Source of the DNA: Arachis hypogaea
Taxonomy: Eukaryota > Streptophyta > Magnoliopsida > Fabales > Fabaceae
Length of the DNA: 64,000 bases
NCBI RefSeq assembly: GCF_003086295.3
Contig: NC_092051.1
Coordinates: 79,492,445-79,556,444, forward strand
Reading direction: 5' to 3'
In this document: positions 21,446 through 32,650 of the stretch, in pieces
Layout of the letters: every line of letters starts with the position of its first letter
Numbering within the stretch: the first letter of the stretch is position 1
Position numbers and translations under genes: made by a program
The notes under the pieces: model-generated
Databases searched by the model: none
Told to the model about the DNA's origin: nothing
The model's input: the letters and a program-made list of their open reading frames with translations, nothing else

Positions 21446-22585
21446 AAGTCAAGTGACTAATTAGTTTGATCTTCAAATCCTAGTTAATCCCTAAGAAAAG
21501 ATTGGGATTATTGAAGTTCAATTCAATTAGCAAAGATAACGATTATCGATCACGTTGAGTTTGATAACTCCTGAGTTACTGATTTCTTAACCAAGACCAA
21601 AAGGAAAAAAGTAAATCTACCGGAATAAAAATATCTTCAGATTGGAAGCAACTGTAATATAAATAAAAGAGAGCAATAATAAACTAAAATACCTCAAATA
21701 ACATTAATTCAAAAGAGTAATCTGTAACATAGAAGAATTCATAAATTAAATTGAAAAGATAAATAAAAAGGAATGTTGAACCTGATAGAAAGAGATAATC
21801 CTGAAAGCGAATAAAATCCTAAATCTAAATCCTAAAAGAGAGAGGAGAGAACCCCTCCCTCAAAACTATATCTAATTCATGAATATTGACTAATTGGAGA
21901 CTCTCCTTAAAAACAAAATATCATTAATTTGACTTAAATAATTTTAGTAAAATAAATTTTTGAATATAAAATATTAAATAAATATAATAAATAAATAAGT
22001 CATTATATTAATTTTCAAAAATTCGAAGTCTTACATTTAATTTGTTAAAACAAAATTTTTTATTAGTTACAAAAAATTCTTTAAATTTTGTGACAAATAA
22101 ATAACTTGTTACAAAAATATTGTATTTTGTGACAAATTAATTTTTTGTTACAAAATATTTAGAGCTTTTGAGACAAATAGATATTTTGTTACAAAATATT
22201 TTAAATTTTTATAACAATATAATTTTTTGTTGCAAAACGTTATAACATTTTGCAACAAAACAACAATTCGATACGAAAACTAACATAATTTGTAACAAAA
22301 GGAATCATGTTGTTACAAAATATTGAAATATTTTGTAACAAATTTTTTTGTTGTTACAAAATATTCTTATTTTGTAACAATAACTAATTATTGTTACGAA
22401 AAAATCATAATTTGTAATAATTTTAAATTTGATACAAATTTTTTGTTACAAATGCTCCATTTTCTTATAGTGTTTGCAGTTAGATAAGTTGCATGTAGTT
22501 GGTTTAGATTTAATAAATGATAGTACCCTTTGCTTCTTTCTTGATTTAAGTGTGAGGACGTGCTTGGTTTAAGTGTGGGTAGATT
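21446..22585 (+). other. Internal region of element b, no coding capacity
   Basis: Positions 21530-21870 look like the reversed tail of another LTR (GTTGAGTTTGATAACTCC, GAGAGGAGAGAACCCC). Positions 22021-22472 are an AT-rich inverted-repeat stretch. Positions 22480-22585 match the 3' internal end of element c and finish with TTTAAGTGTGGGTAGATT before the LTR. No ORF of note is present. Confidence 0.55.
22021..22472. repeat. AT-rich array of TTTTGTTACAAAA-type inverted repeats
   Basis: About a dozen variants of TTTGT(T/A)ACAAAA in both orientations, ending TTTTCTTATAGTG. The complement, CACTATAAGAAAA, is like the terminus of CACTA-type DNA transposons, but the opposite terminus is not seen. 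It is possibly a truncated DNA transposon end captured by the retroelement. Confidence 0.5.
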
Positions 22586-24066
22586 TGATGCACCACTATT
22601 TGGTGGTGCATTCTATGCTGAATTTAGGGGATTTCATCACCCTTTTCTCACACTTATTCACTAAAATAGCATGGTTTTGTATATTCTCCCTAATTTATGC
22701 TTCAGAGTGAAAACATACCTTTTAGGCCCTTAATTGGTTAATTTTAATTTACTTTTAATTTCACTAGATGCCTTGATGTGTGTGTTAGTGATTTCAGGTT
22801 GAAAAGGCTAGGAATGGATCAAAGGAGTGAAGAGAAAGGCATGCAAAGTGGAGAAATCATGGAAAATCAAGGATTTGGGATGCATTCATCGATGTACACA
22901 TGTAGCAGACGCGCACACGTGGAATGTGAAGTCACATGGCAACGTATACGCGTACATGACGCGTACGCGTGGAAAGAAAAATCGCTAGTGACGCCTACGT
23001 ATGACCCACGCGTACGCGTCGATGCTCGCACGTGAGTTCATTAAAGTGAAATTGCTGGGGGCGATTTCTAGGCTTCCCAGGCCCAAATCTAACTCATTTC
23101 TGAGCCTATTATATGCAGAAATGAAGAGGAGTCAAGGGAAAAAAGTCCTAATTGAATTTTAGAGGGAATGTTTTAGTTAGTTTCTAGAGAGAGAAGCTCT
23201 CTCTTCTCTCTAGAATTAGGTTAGATGTAGATTAGGATTTCTTAGAACTATGTTTAATTTATGCTTTGATTTACTTTTCCTTTTCAATTCCTTGCTCTTC
23301 TACCTTCTCATTCTTAGTTTAGCATTTCAATTCTTGTAATTCTTTACTTTTATGTTGATGCAATTCATGTTTGGTTTCCTTTATTATTGATTTGCTTTAT
23401 TGTTCTTATTTCCTTGCAATTGGTAGTGTAGATCTACTTCTCTTGCAATTTGATTTTACTTTCCTTTTATGCCTTCCAAGTGTTTGACAAAATGCTTGGG
23501 AGGATGTTAGAGTAGATTTTTCTCCTCTTGGGTTTGGTTGAGTAATTAGAGACTCTTGAGTTATCAAACTCTTTTGTTGATTGATAATTGGAAGTTGCTA
23601 GTTGATTTGAATTCCACTAACTCTAGTCTTTCCTTAGGAGTTGACTAGGACTTGAGGAATTAAATTGATTATTTCCACTTGACTTTCCTTCATAGTTAGA
23701 GGTTGACTAAGTGGAGCAATAGACAATTGATGTCACAATTGATGATGATAATGATGATAGGACTTCTAGTTCTCATTCCTTGGCAAGAGCTTTCTTAGCT
23801 ATTAGTTTACTTCATTTGCAATTTATCTTTCATGTTTCTTATCCAAAAGCCCAAAGATATACAATCTATAACCAATAACAAGAGTACTTCCCTGCGATTC
23901 CTTTGAGAGACGACCCAAGGTTTGAATACTTCGGTTATTATTTTTAGGGGTTTGTTACTTGTGACAACCAAATTTTTGTATGAGAGGATTCTTTGTTGGT
24001 CTAGAAACTATACTAGCAACGAGATTTTATTTGTGAAATTCTAAACCGTCAAAAAATCATTCATCA
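22586..24066 (+). repeat. 3' LTR of element b
   Basis: A 1481-bp LTR starting TGATGCACC, with a perfect terminal palindrome at 22588-22611. ACGCGTACGCGT motifs lie at 22920-23030. The LTR ends CATTCATCA before GACGT. Confidence 0.93.
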
Positions 24067-24683
24067 GACGTGTACAGCTTGTACCTCAAGGATTCCCAGC
24101 TTCTCCATTATAGAGAGTGACATGAGGTTGATGCTTGACCCTAGGTCACATAAGGCCTTTTCAAACGTCATAGTGCCTATGGTGCAAGGAATCAGAAAGC
24201 GTCTATGATCTGGAAGCTTCTGAGGTAGCTCTTGCTGAACCAAAGCATCGAGTTCTTTGGTAAGCAGTGGAGGTCGTTCCTCTAGAGGCTTTGTACTAAA
24301 TAGCTTGGCATTCAGCTTCGTTAGAGCTCCTAGGAAACGAGCAACTTGCTCTTCCCTAGTGTCTTCATCCTCACTTGAGGATGAGTAGTCATAAGAACTT
24401 ATACACTGTAGAAGTGCATTCAAAGGAACCTCAATTGTCTTTATGGTTTCCTTTGGTTCTGGGCTAGAGGGTTCTTGAGTGGAATTCAGGCACTCAAAGG
24501 GTGTGCTTTGGTTGGCGTTCAACGCCAACTCTGTTAGCTTCTTAGGCATTGAACGCCCTTGCTGTCCACCCTAACTGTTGAACGCCAGCTTCCCTGGGCT
24601 AGTGGGCATTGAACGCCCAGTGAGGAGTTCCTCACTGGCATTCAGGGACAGAATGGCTGCCCCTCACTGGGTGTTCAATGCCA
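24067..24683 (-). pseudogene. Gag-protease linker and first part of aspartic protease
   Basis: Continues the gag frame of 63457-61836 after the 37-kb insertion. The longest open part starts at 24549. An in-frame TAG lies at 24571-24573. The linker region (24555-24683) contains GGCGTTNAACGCC palindromes. The protease has LPDHRRFLIPCTIGTMTFEKALCDLGSSINLMSL, that is, the DLGSSIN version of the catalytic D-S/T-G motif used in Athila-type proteases (near 24140). The product would cleave the Gag-Pol polyprotein in the virus-like particle. The gene is cut at 24067 by element b and continues at 19957. Confidence 0.85.
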
Positions 24684-24688
24684 GAAAG

Positions 24689-26110
24689 TGATGCACCACT
24701 ATTTTGTGGTGCATTTTATGCTGAATTGAGGAGACTTTATCACCTTTTCTCACACTTATTTAATGAAATAGCATGGTTTTGTAATTCTCCCTTAATTTGT
24801 GCTTAAGTGTGAAAACATGCTTTTTAGTCCCTTAATTGGTTAATTTTAATTCACCTTTGGTTCCACTTGATGCCTTGATATGTTTGCTAGTGAATTCAGA
24901 TTGAAAAGGCTACGAATGGATCAAGGGAGTGAAGAGAAAAGCATGCAAAGTGGAGAATTCATGGAAAATCAGGGATTGGGAGTGCATTCATCGACGCGTA
25001 CACGTGACATGACGCTTACGCGTGGAAAGCAAAAATGCCAAGCGACGCGTACGCGTCGCAGCTCGCACGTGACCTCATTAAAGTGAAAATGCTGGGGAAA
25101 ATTTCTGAGCTTTCCATGCCCAAATCCGACTCATTTTCTCAGCCTATTACATGTAGAATTCAAGAGGAGTTAAGGGGGGGAGCACATAGTAGAGTTTTCA
25201 TCATGCTTTAGTTAGTTTCTAGAGAGAGAAGCTCTCTCTTCTCTCTAGAAATAGGATAGATGTAGATTAGGATTTCTTAAATCTAGGTTTAATTCATGCT
25301 TTGATTTACTTTTCCTTTACAAATTCTTGTTCCTCTACCTTTGCTTCTCTAGTTTAGTACTTTATTCCTTGTATTTGTTTACTTTGTTGTTGATGCACTC
25401 TTTAATGTAATTTATGTTTGATTTCCTTTATTGTTGATTTGAGTTGTTGTTGTTAATTTCCTTGCAATTAGTAGTTGTAGATTTATATTTCTTGCAATTT
25501 TATTTTGCTTTTCTTTTATGCCTTCCAAGTGTTTGATTAAATGCTTGCAAGGATGTTAGAGTAGATTTTCGTGTTCTTGGCTTGGGATGGTAACTTAGCT
25601 GAAGTTGAGTTGCTAATGTCCAAGTGTTGATAATTGGTGTCCATTGACTCTAGCTTCCACTAAGTTAATTAGTGAGGTGGCTAGGACTTATGGATTAGGA
25701 TTGGTGTAGCTCATTTAACTTTTCTTTCACTTGTTAGAGGATGACTTAATGAGATTGATCCTTACCATTGTCATGTTGTGGTTAGTGACAAGGATAAAGA
25801 TCCTTAACCATCAACCCTTGCCAAGACCTTTTTATCATTTGAGTTTCATTTACTTTCTTGCCATTTATCTTTCATATCTCTTATTCAAAACCCAAAAATA
25901 TGCATCTTATAACCAATAATAAGAACACTTTCCTGCAATTCCTTTGAGAGACGACCCGAGGTTTAAATACTTCGGTTTATATTTTTATCAGGGTTTGTAC
26001 TTGTGACAAACATATTTTTGAATGAGAGGATTATTTGTTGGTTTAGAACTATACTTGCAACGAGAATTTATTGTGAAATTCTATACCAACACGCAATTTT
26101 CTCATCATCA
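24689..26110 (+). repeat. 5' LTR of element c
   Basis: A 1422-bp LTR with a perfect terminal palindrome (24691-24714). ACGCGT/ACGCGTACGCGT motifs lie at 24990-25065, a GAGAGAGAAGCTCTCTCTTCTCTCT inverted purine/pyrimidine stretch near 25220, and a tail ending CTCATCATCA. Confidence 0.92.
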
Positions 26111-26113
26111 AAA

Positions 26114-26131
26114 TGGCGCCGTTGCCGGGAA
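26114..26131 (+). other. Primer-binding site (tRNA-Asp) of element c
   Basis: TGGCGCCGTTGCCGGGAA, one base from the tRNA-Asp match of element a, three bases after the LTR. Confidence 0.88.
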
Positions 26132-26280
26132 AATTGCAAATGTGTGCCTTGTTATTGGTTATTGTACATATGTTAATATTGTGAATAGCTTGATTTTGGA
26201 TTGCTTGTTAGTCTTTGCTAGTTTTAGGATTTAGTTTCCTTTGTTCTTATTTGATTTTGTTTTCATTTGCTCTTGCTATC

Positions 26281-27775
26281 ATGAACTCTCACCCTTTTGG
26301 CTATGAGTTTGGTTACAACTATGTTGTAGAAAATGGGAATTTCAATGAGAATATGCATCAAAGATGGAACAATCAAAGGTGGGAGGATCCTCAAGCTTAT
26401 GGACAACCTTTTTGGCAACAACCTCCTCCGGTTTCATATAGGTATAATTCCATTCCTTATGCATATCAATCTAGTGGATGTGGTAATCTACCTTGTACTT
26501 GTCAACAACCATCACCATATGCCTATGAGCCTCATCGTCAACATAGTCCTCAACCATAATCACAAGCCCCTTTTCTACCAAATGCCCTCCTATGACCCTC
26601 ATCCATCATATAACCAATCACCCTTACCTCATCCTTGTGACCATTATGTTAGAAAATCCATAAAGCCACCACAATTCCAACATCAATACTCCCAAGAACC
26701 ACAAATTCCATACACACCACCTCCATACCCTTACCAAGAAGAACCACCTTCTTATTATGAACTTTCTCTCCAAAATAATGAACCCTCCTATCCACCCCAA
26801 GCCCCAATAGATGATTCTCTCACTTTGCTACTTCAAGGACAAAGAGAAATGCAAAGAGACGTGCTATAATTCACGGCCGCCTTAGATGCGGTGGTAAACT
26901 GATTGGCCTTCCAATGCTTGAACACTCAAGGAACTCCCATGGCCACATGTGGAGAATCAAATGAAGAGCATAGCATGAAGGAGAGATTGAAAACTCCGGT
27001 GGAAAATGAAGAATGTTGCTTTGTGTTAGAACAATTGGAGGAAGCTATGCATGTTGAAGAAGAGGAAGAAGTGGTTGAAGACTTAAAAGATGCAGAACCT
27101 CTATGGGAATCTAGAGTTATAGAAAACCCCTCCAAGAAGATTGAATTTGATGTTGAGGAGGAGAGTGCACAACCTCCAACACATATTCCATATGAAGAAT
27201 TGGACGGGATAGAGCAAGAATTGAGTTCCCATGGATATGAAGATCATGTATCAAACCTTCTTGGTGGTGAATCCTTTGAACCTGAAGAACCTTCTCCTGG
27301 TGAATTTGAAAGAAATGTGGATGTAGATTTCCCTCATCCTCCCATTTATGATTTGAGTGAGGGAGAAGAGTTAGATGAAATTGATGAACAAAGGATTGAA
27401 TTTGGAAAATCATGTGAAGAGGTAGAGGTCCTTAGAAAAGGAAGGACGGGAGTTGAATACGCTTTGTTAAGATCCTTGGAAGCTTCTTTGCCTAGGTTGT
27501 CATCTACTTCTACATTTGAGTGGGTGAAATTAATCTCTATTAGCTTTATTGTCCCACTCGAATATGGCTTGCTTGAAACAGATGGTTAACTTAGGGAACT
27601 TTGTGGGATGAAGCACAAGAGAAGTATGTTTCATGGTTGGTATTGCAAATCAAGGCTCATTTTGGTTGACAAATCAAAGATGAGATGCAAAGGTTTGGCT
27701 AATGCTCAATTAGGTGGGTCTAGAAGGAGAATTTGGCACTTCATTGAGAATTCATCGTGCGTGCTACCCGGATAG
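26281..27775 (+). pseudogene. Unknown Gag-position protein of element c, broken
   Basis: Begins MNSHPFGYEFGYNYVVENG at 26281. The first 95 codons are rich in Q, P, Y and W, with a short CGNLPCTC cysteine pair. A frame change occurs near 26560-26580. The protein continues P/Y-rich (YTPPPYPYQEEPPSYY), then a strongly acidic half (26950-27430, many EEE runs), then FEWVKLISISFIVPLEYGLLETDG (27500-27586), and after a TAA (27587-27589) a basic tail with SRRRIWHFIE, ending at 27775. Other stops are at 26557, 26867 and 26897. I recognise no enzyme. The place, directly after the primer site, is that of gag; it may be a replaced or heavily altered Gag. Confidence 0.6.
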
Positions 27776-29119
27776 AATAATGATGATCAATTTAAAGACG
27801 GGGTGTCAAAACAAAATGTGGGATCCCAGATCGCATAAAGAGAATCAATTTTGGGATCTCATGGTTTGTGAAAAACTCCATCAAGGCTTGGAGGTATTAA
27901 TTTTGAAGAATGGAGCTTATTGGAGACTCAAGCATTGGTGGATATTCAAGGATGGCTTCAAGCACAAGCCACCTTGATAAGGAGCTCCCCATAAGTCCAA
28001 CTTAAGGATAATAAAAAAAAAGTGCTAGGTGGGAGACACCCCACCATGGTAACATCTTTTCATTTTTCTCTTTTGTAAATATTGGTAAAATTATTTTAAT
28101 TTCATGTTTTGATTGGTTTGTTGAGTTTAGTTGGTAGTCTATTATGTTAAATAAGCTTTTATGGTGCTTTGGTAGCTGTTAGAGGTTTGGGATGCTAGGT
28201 TTGGTGCAAAAACATGAAAAAATTTCGAAAAACAGAGCACCAACCCACGCGACCCCAAGCTTTTCGACCATCCATGCGTACGCGTCACCCACGCGTATGC
28301 GTGGATTCAAAAATTCCACCTCCATACAAAGTCCAGAATGTTGTGCCCACTTGATGCCAACTTTGTGCGCGAGGCACAAGCCTGCCGATGCGTACAGGTC
28401 GACTCACGCATACGCGTCACCTCTCTGAATAACCCATCATGCTTACACGTGACATATGCATACGCGTCGCTTCCATTTCACTACCCCATGTGCACGCGTC
28501 ACATCACGCGTACGCGTGCATCGCCCTGTTTCACTACTCTTCTTTCCTTCTTTTCTTTCCATTTCTTTCCTTCTCTTCCCTCCTTCTCTTTTCTTCCCCT
28601 TCTTCAACTACCATCCAACACTACCAATCACCATCTAACACCATTTCTTTTAGTTAGTTAGTTAATAAGTTGTTTTGTTAGTTAAATTTTCATTTAATTT
28701 TTTGTTTTTTCACAATAAGTGTTGGATTATTAATTTTGTTTGCTGTTTATTGCTGCTGATTATTGATGAGATGTTAGTTTAACATCATTATTGTTAATTG
28801 TCATTGTTAGATTCTTTGTTGAGGTTACATTACTTGGGTTGACTTTTTAATGCTTAATTTTGTGAATACCAAGTGAATGAAATTGCCTTCAAGCTTTCTA
28901 AATCTTTTTGAATTGCAAGATTTGGCCACCATGTGATTTGAATTCTTTTCATTGATTAGGCAATTTCTTGATGGATGTTGTGCATTTATCTTAATGCATT
29001 GTGTTTCTTGATCATATGTATCCATATGTTTTTGGCTTGAATGCTTTCATGCTTCTTTATTGCTTGTTTGGTTGTCTTAACCCACAAGTTTAGAGCATCT
29101 CAAGCACATTAGGATGAGT
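27776..29119 (+). other. 3' internal region of element c, first half
   Basis: Contains the post-coding hairpin, then (28262-28522) a cluster of about eight ACGCGTACGCGT-type motifs like those in the LTRs. A pyrimidine-rich stretch (28535-28640) and AT-rich sequence with TTAGTTAGTTAGTTA follow. Small ORFs here overlap the motif cluster and look non-coding. The region continues at 53584 after the nested element. Confidence 0.6.
28028..28045 (+). promoter_or_regulatory. post-coding hairpin GGTGGG-AGACAC-CCCACC
   Basis: Perfect 6-bp stem with a 6-nt loop. Compared with GTTGGG/CCCAAC, the second pair is G-C instead of T-A, with both sides changed. Preceded by AAAAAAAGTGCTA. Confidence 0.75.
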
Positions 29120-29446
29120 TGATGCCAGGGCATCTTGGCCAGTTTCACTGACCTTTTCTTTACTATTTTTAGGATAGTTTCATGCATTTCTTTAGGAAAT
29201 AAGCTAGTTTTGGGTAGATATTCACCTACACCTTGATTCAAGCATACATTGTGCATTTTACATTATTTCATGAGGATTTTGCATGAATTTAGTGACAAAT
29301 TGTATGCTGCATTACCCATGACATGGACTAGAACTTTGATGCACTCTGTTGCTTGATTTCAGGACCAAAGGAAACAAGGAAAGGGAGGTAACTTGCAAGG
29401 TTAATGAGAAAAGTGATTGCCAATAACACTTTCAAAGCCATCATTG

Positions 29447-30249
29447 CCCACGTTAAGAGTCATGTTAACAAAGTTAACGTGCACTCTAACGTGGAGAAGG
29501 GAAGTTGAGCCAACGTTAGTGACACTTAACATTGTCACTAACGTTGGCAAACACTCATGAGTGGCCACGTTAGAGCCCACGTTAACCTAGTTAACGTGGC
29601 CTCTAACGTTAAAGGGGGAAGAGAAGCCAACGTTAGTGACATTCAACATTGTCACTAACGTTGGCCTAAGGATACAACACACAACGTTAACTCCCACGTT
29701 AACTTGGTTAACGTGGGAGCTAACGTAAGAAGTGAGAGTTGTCGACAACGTTAGTGACACTCAACATCGTCACTAACGTTGGAAGCAACCACACAACCCC
29801 AAGGAGCCACGTTAACTTAGTTAACGTGGAAGCTAACGATGAGGGATGAATGATGAGCCAACGTTAGTGACACTCAACATTGTCACTAACGTTGGGATGG
29901 CTAAGAATGGCCACGTTAGAAGCCACGTTAACCTAGTTAACGTGGACTCTAACGTGAGATCTAGGGGCACATTGGAACGTTAGTGACAATGTTGAGTGTC
30001 ACTAACGTTCTCGAAGTTTGGCAAAGCCACGTTAGAAGCCACGTTAACCTAGTTAACGTGGGCTTTAACGTGAAGCAAAAAGGGGCACACTGGAACGTTA
30101 GTGACAATGTTGAGTGTCACTAATGTTCTCGAAGGTTGGCAAGGCCACGTTAGAAGCCACGTTAACCTAGTTAAAGTGAGCTCTAACGTGAGGCAAAGGG
30201 GTACATTGGAACGTTAGTGAAAATGTTAAGTGTCACTAACGTTCTCGAA
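29447..30249 (+). repeat. Palindrome array, CCACGTTAAC and AACGTTAGTGACA families
   Basis: Two long palindromes alternate about eight times: arms CCACGTTAAC / GTTAACGTGG with a 2-4 nt centre, and arms AACGTTAGTGACA / TGTCACTAACGTT with an 8-nt centre that flips orientation in the second half of the array (TCAACATT, later AATGTTGA). The pair recurs roughly every 110-120 bp. Confidence 0.9.
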
Positions 30250-30421
30250 CTTATACTTTCACTAAATGTTAACACCCCTAATGCCCTGAGCTAAAGTCTC
30301 TGCCCACTTAGCACTTTCTCTCTGCAAGTAAAGCCAAGCCCAAATGAAGAAAAAAACTACTTCAAACTCAAGATCCAAAGGCCCAAGACTTGAAGAGCAA
30401 ACTAGAAGCTGAGAAGAGTAG

Positions 30422-30429
30422 TATATATA
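30422..30429 (+). promoter_or_regulatory. LTR TATA box of the Athila-type element (5' copy)
   Basis: AGTATATATAGGAG, about 170 bp after the palindrome array, with a T/C-rich stretch downstream. The same box is at 52601-52608 in the 3' LTR. Confidence 0.6.
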
Positions 30430-31411
30430 GGAGTAGCTTTGAATTGTTAAAGGAGTTCTGGAGGCTGGGAAAAGAGAACTACTCTCTGTATTTTACCTTC
30501 TCTGCATTTTCTAGTTTTATGATGTATTCTCCATCTTTGTTTTCATTTTCTAGAGCTATGAACAACTAAACCCCTTTCATTGGGTTAGGGAGCTCTGTTG
30601 TAATTTGATGGATCAATACTAATTTTCATTATTCTTCTTCTATCTTTTCTCTTGATTTTACTTGAAAGCTTTCGATCTTCATCCCATTGAGTAGTTATCT
30701 TGGAAAAGAAGCTATTCAAACTTGGATCTCTTTTGAACCATGAAAGAGGAATGAAGAGATCAAGCTAGAAATGATTTCTCATGTTGGACCAAATTGGGTT
30801 TGGATGGTTATGTGACTATAACCCTCTCAATACTTGATTTGGGAAATGCATGTGGTACAATCAGTGACCATACTTCATCTCTTCTCATGAGCAATTGACA
30901 AAGGAATTGGCTATTGATCAAGACTTGAGAGATTGAATTGCAAGAAATTGTAATTCAATCAATTAAGATTGCCAAGGAGATCAATGAGTGCATTGATTGA
31001 GGAAGAGATGAAAATGAACTTGATCCAGAGAATTGCAACATCTCCTAAGCCCAATGAACTCCCCATCTCTGATCTTACCCATTCTCTTTAATTTCTGCCA
31101 TTTACTTTTATGAGCAAATCCCCCATTCCCATTTACAATTCTGCAATTTATTTTCAGTCATTTACTTCCAGTCCTTTAATTCTAGCATTTACTTTTCTGT
31201 TATTTACATTCCCGCTATTTTATTTTCTGCAACTCTCAACCCAAATTCTAGATTCGCTCAACTAGAACATTCTTCTAATTAAAGTTGCTTGATCAATCAA
31301 TCCCTGTGGGATTCGACCTCATTCTATTGTGAGTTTTTACTTGACGACAAATTCGGTACACTTGCCGAAGGGAGATTTGTTGAGAGACAAGTTTTTCGCG
31401 CATCAAGTTTA

Positions 31412-31429
31412 TGGCGCCGTTGCCGGGGA
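31412..31429 (+). other. Primer-binding site (tRNA-Asp) of the Athila-type element
   Basis: TGGCGCCGTTGCCGGGGA, six bases after the LTR, an exact match to the element a site. Confidence 0.92.
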
Positions 31430-31664
31430 TTGATTGTGCATCAACAATGATTAAATTGGAAGATCACTAAATTGGAAGATCACTACTTTTTGTTTTAGTT
31501 AAACTTCTTCCCTTCCCCCTCTACTCTTTTGTTTTTCTTTGTTATTTTCAAGTCTGTTTGCTAACCCACTAACTGTTTGATATATTGCATCACCCACAAC
31601 TAACAGTAATTCTGACACAAATACTTTCTGCACCTAACTTTTCTTGCTTGCACTTGATGGTTGT

Positions 31665-32137
31665 ATGACAGGGAGAAGAAGCGGGGCTTCAACTTCCTTC
31701 GATTCTGAACCTGAGAGGACCTTCCTTAGATTAAGGAGGGAGGCAAGAGGAAAGAAAGTGGTTGGTGCTGAGGAAGAAGAGGAATTCTTTGAAACAAACA
31801 TGGAAGACAACATGGAAAACCATCATGAAGAAGAGGATCACAACCATGGAGGAGGAGGTAGAGCAAATCATGCTGGGGAGGATAGAAGAGTTTTGGGCTC
31901 TTACATCAATCCAAACCCAGGCAATTGTGGAAGTAGCATCCAAAAGCCAACAATCCATGCCAACAACTTTGAACTTAAACCACAACTCATCACCCTTATT
32001 CAGAACAACTGTTCGTTTGGAGGAGGTGTTCAAGAAGACCCCAATCAACATTTGACCACCTTCCTGAGAATATATGACACAGTGAAGTCTAATGGTGTTC
32101 ATCCTGATACCTATAGACTGCTCTTGTTTCCATTCTC
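31665..32137 (+). pseudogene. gag, N-terminal part, cut by chromovirus insertion
   Basis: I choose ATG 31665 (MTGRRSGASTSFDSEPERT) because the minus-strand FIDEL-like gag starts alike (MTRNRDKEPLLTSDPEPEKT). Codons 40-80 are acidic and H-rich. ANNFELKPQLITLIQNN and FLRIYDTVKSNGVHPDTYRLLLFPFS mark the conserved Athila Gag core. The frame is cut after TTCTC at 32137 by the chromovirus and resumes at 44745. Gag would form the virus-like particle and package element RNA. Confidence 0.9.
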
Positions 32138-32650
32138 TGTAACGACCCAACTCCCAGTATGCCATGGTCATACAAGAAGCTAAGTGTTACTAACTTATCC
32201 CTCTTAATTATTAACTATTATTTACTATATGAGCCTGTTCCTTGTTAGAGTGATGCCAATTTTACGGGTAGCTTTTTTTTTTTTTTTATATCGTATCGTT
32301 GCGGATAACAAGGTAAAATAAACAAGCATATATTGGGAGTAACAGAAAAGCGGCATAAAGAAACATAGAGACACAACTGATAATATACATCATGTACACT
32401 ATAACAAAACATGCGGCGTTTACACCAGATCAAGTCAGTTTACATCCTCGTCATCCTGCGTAGCTAATATATACACGACACTCCCAGGGCCTGGCCCATA
32501 CAAAAAGCCACTAATCTGGCACCCAGGCTAGCCTAACCACTATATAGCTCCTAGCTCTCGGGTGTACTAACACAAGTGAGAGACTAACTAACAGATAATG
32601 TCAGACTAGAGTGTCATCAAAAGAATGCCCCTTCCGCAGTCAAGCTATAT

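Larger units (their letters stand above)
19963..24066 (+). mobile_element. Short non-autonomous element b (TSD GACGT)
   Basis: A 4104-bp insertion with GACGT at 19958-19962 and 24067-24071. It has two LTRs of the TGATGCACC family and a 1.16-kb internal part without coding capacity. It shares LTR family and 3' internal end (22480-22585) with element c, so it is likely a deletion derivative of that family. It interrupts the protease gene of the minus FIDEL-like element. Confidence 0.94.
29120..31405 (+). repeat. 5' LTR of the Athila-type element
   Basis: A 2286-bp LTR. Terminal palindrome GATGCCAGGGCATC (29121-29134), a palindrome array at 29447-30249, TATATATA at 30422, and a tail with ATCCCTGTGGGAT and ACTTGCCG, ending CGCGCATCA. 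Confidence 0.94.

Noticed and set aside
28338..28661. Plus-strand ORFs across the ACGCGT cluster and pyrimidine tract
   Set aside because: Three overlapping frames are open because of the composition; the encoded peptides are low complexity (CIRV, FFPSL runs). No support for coding.
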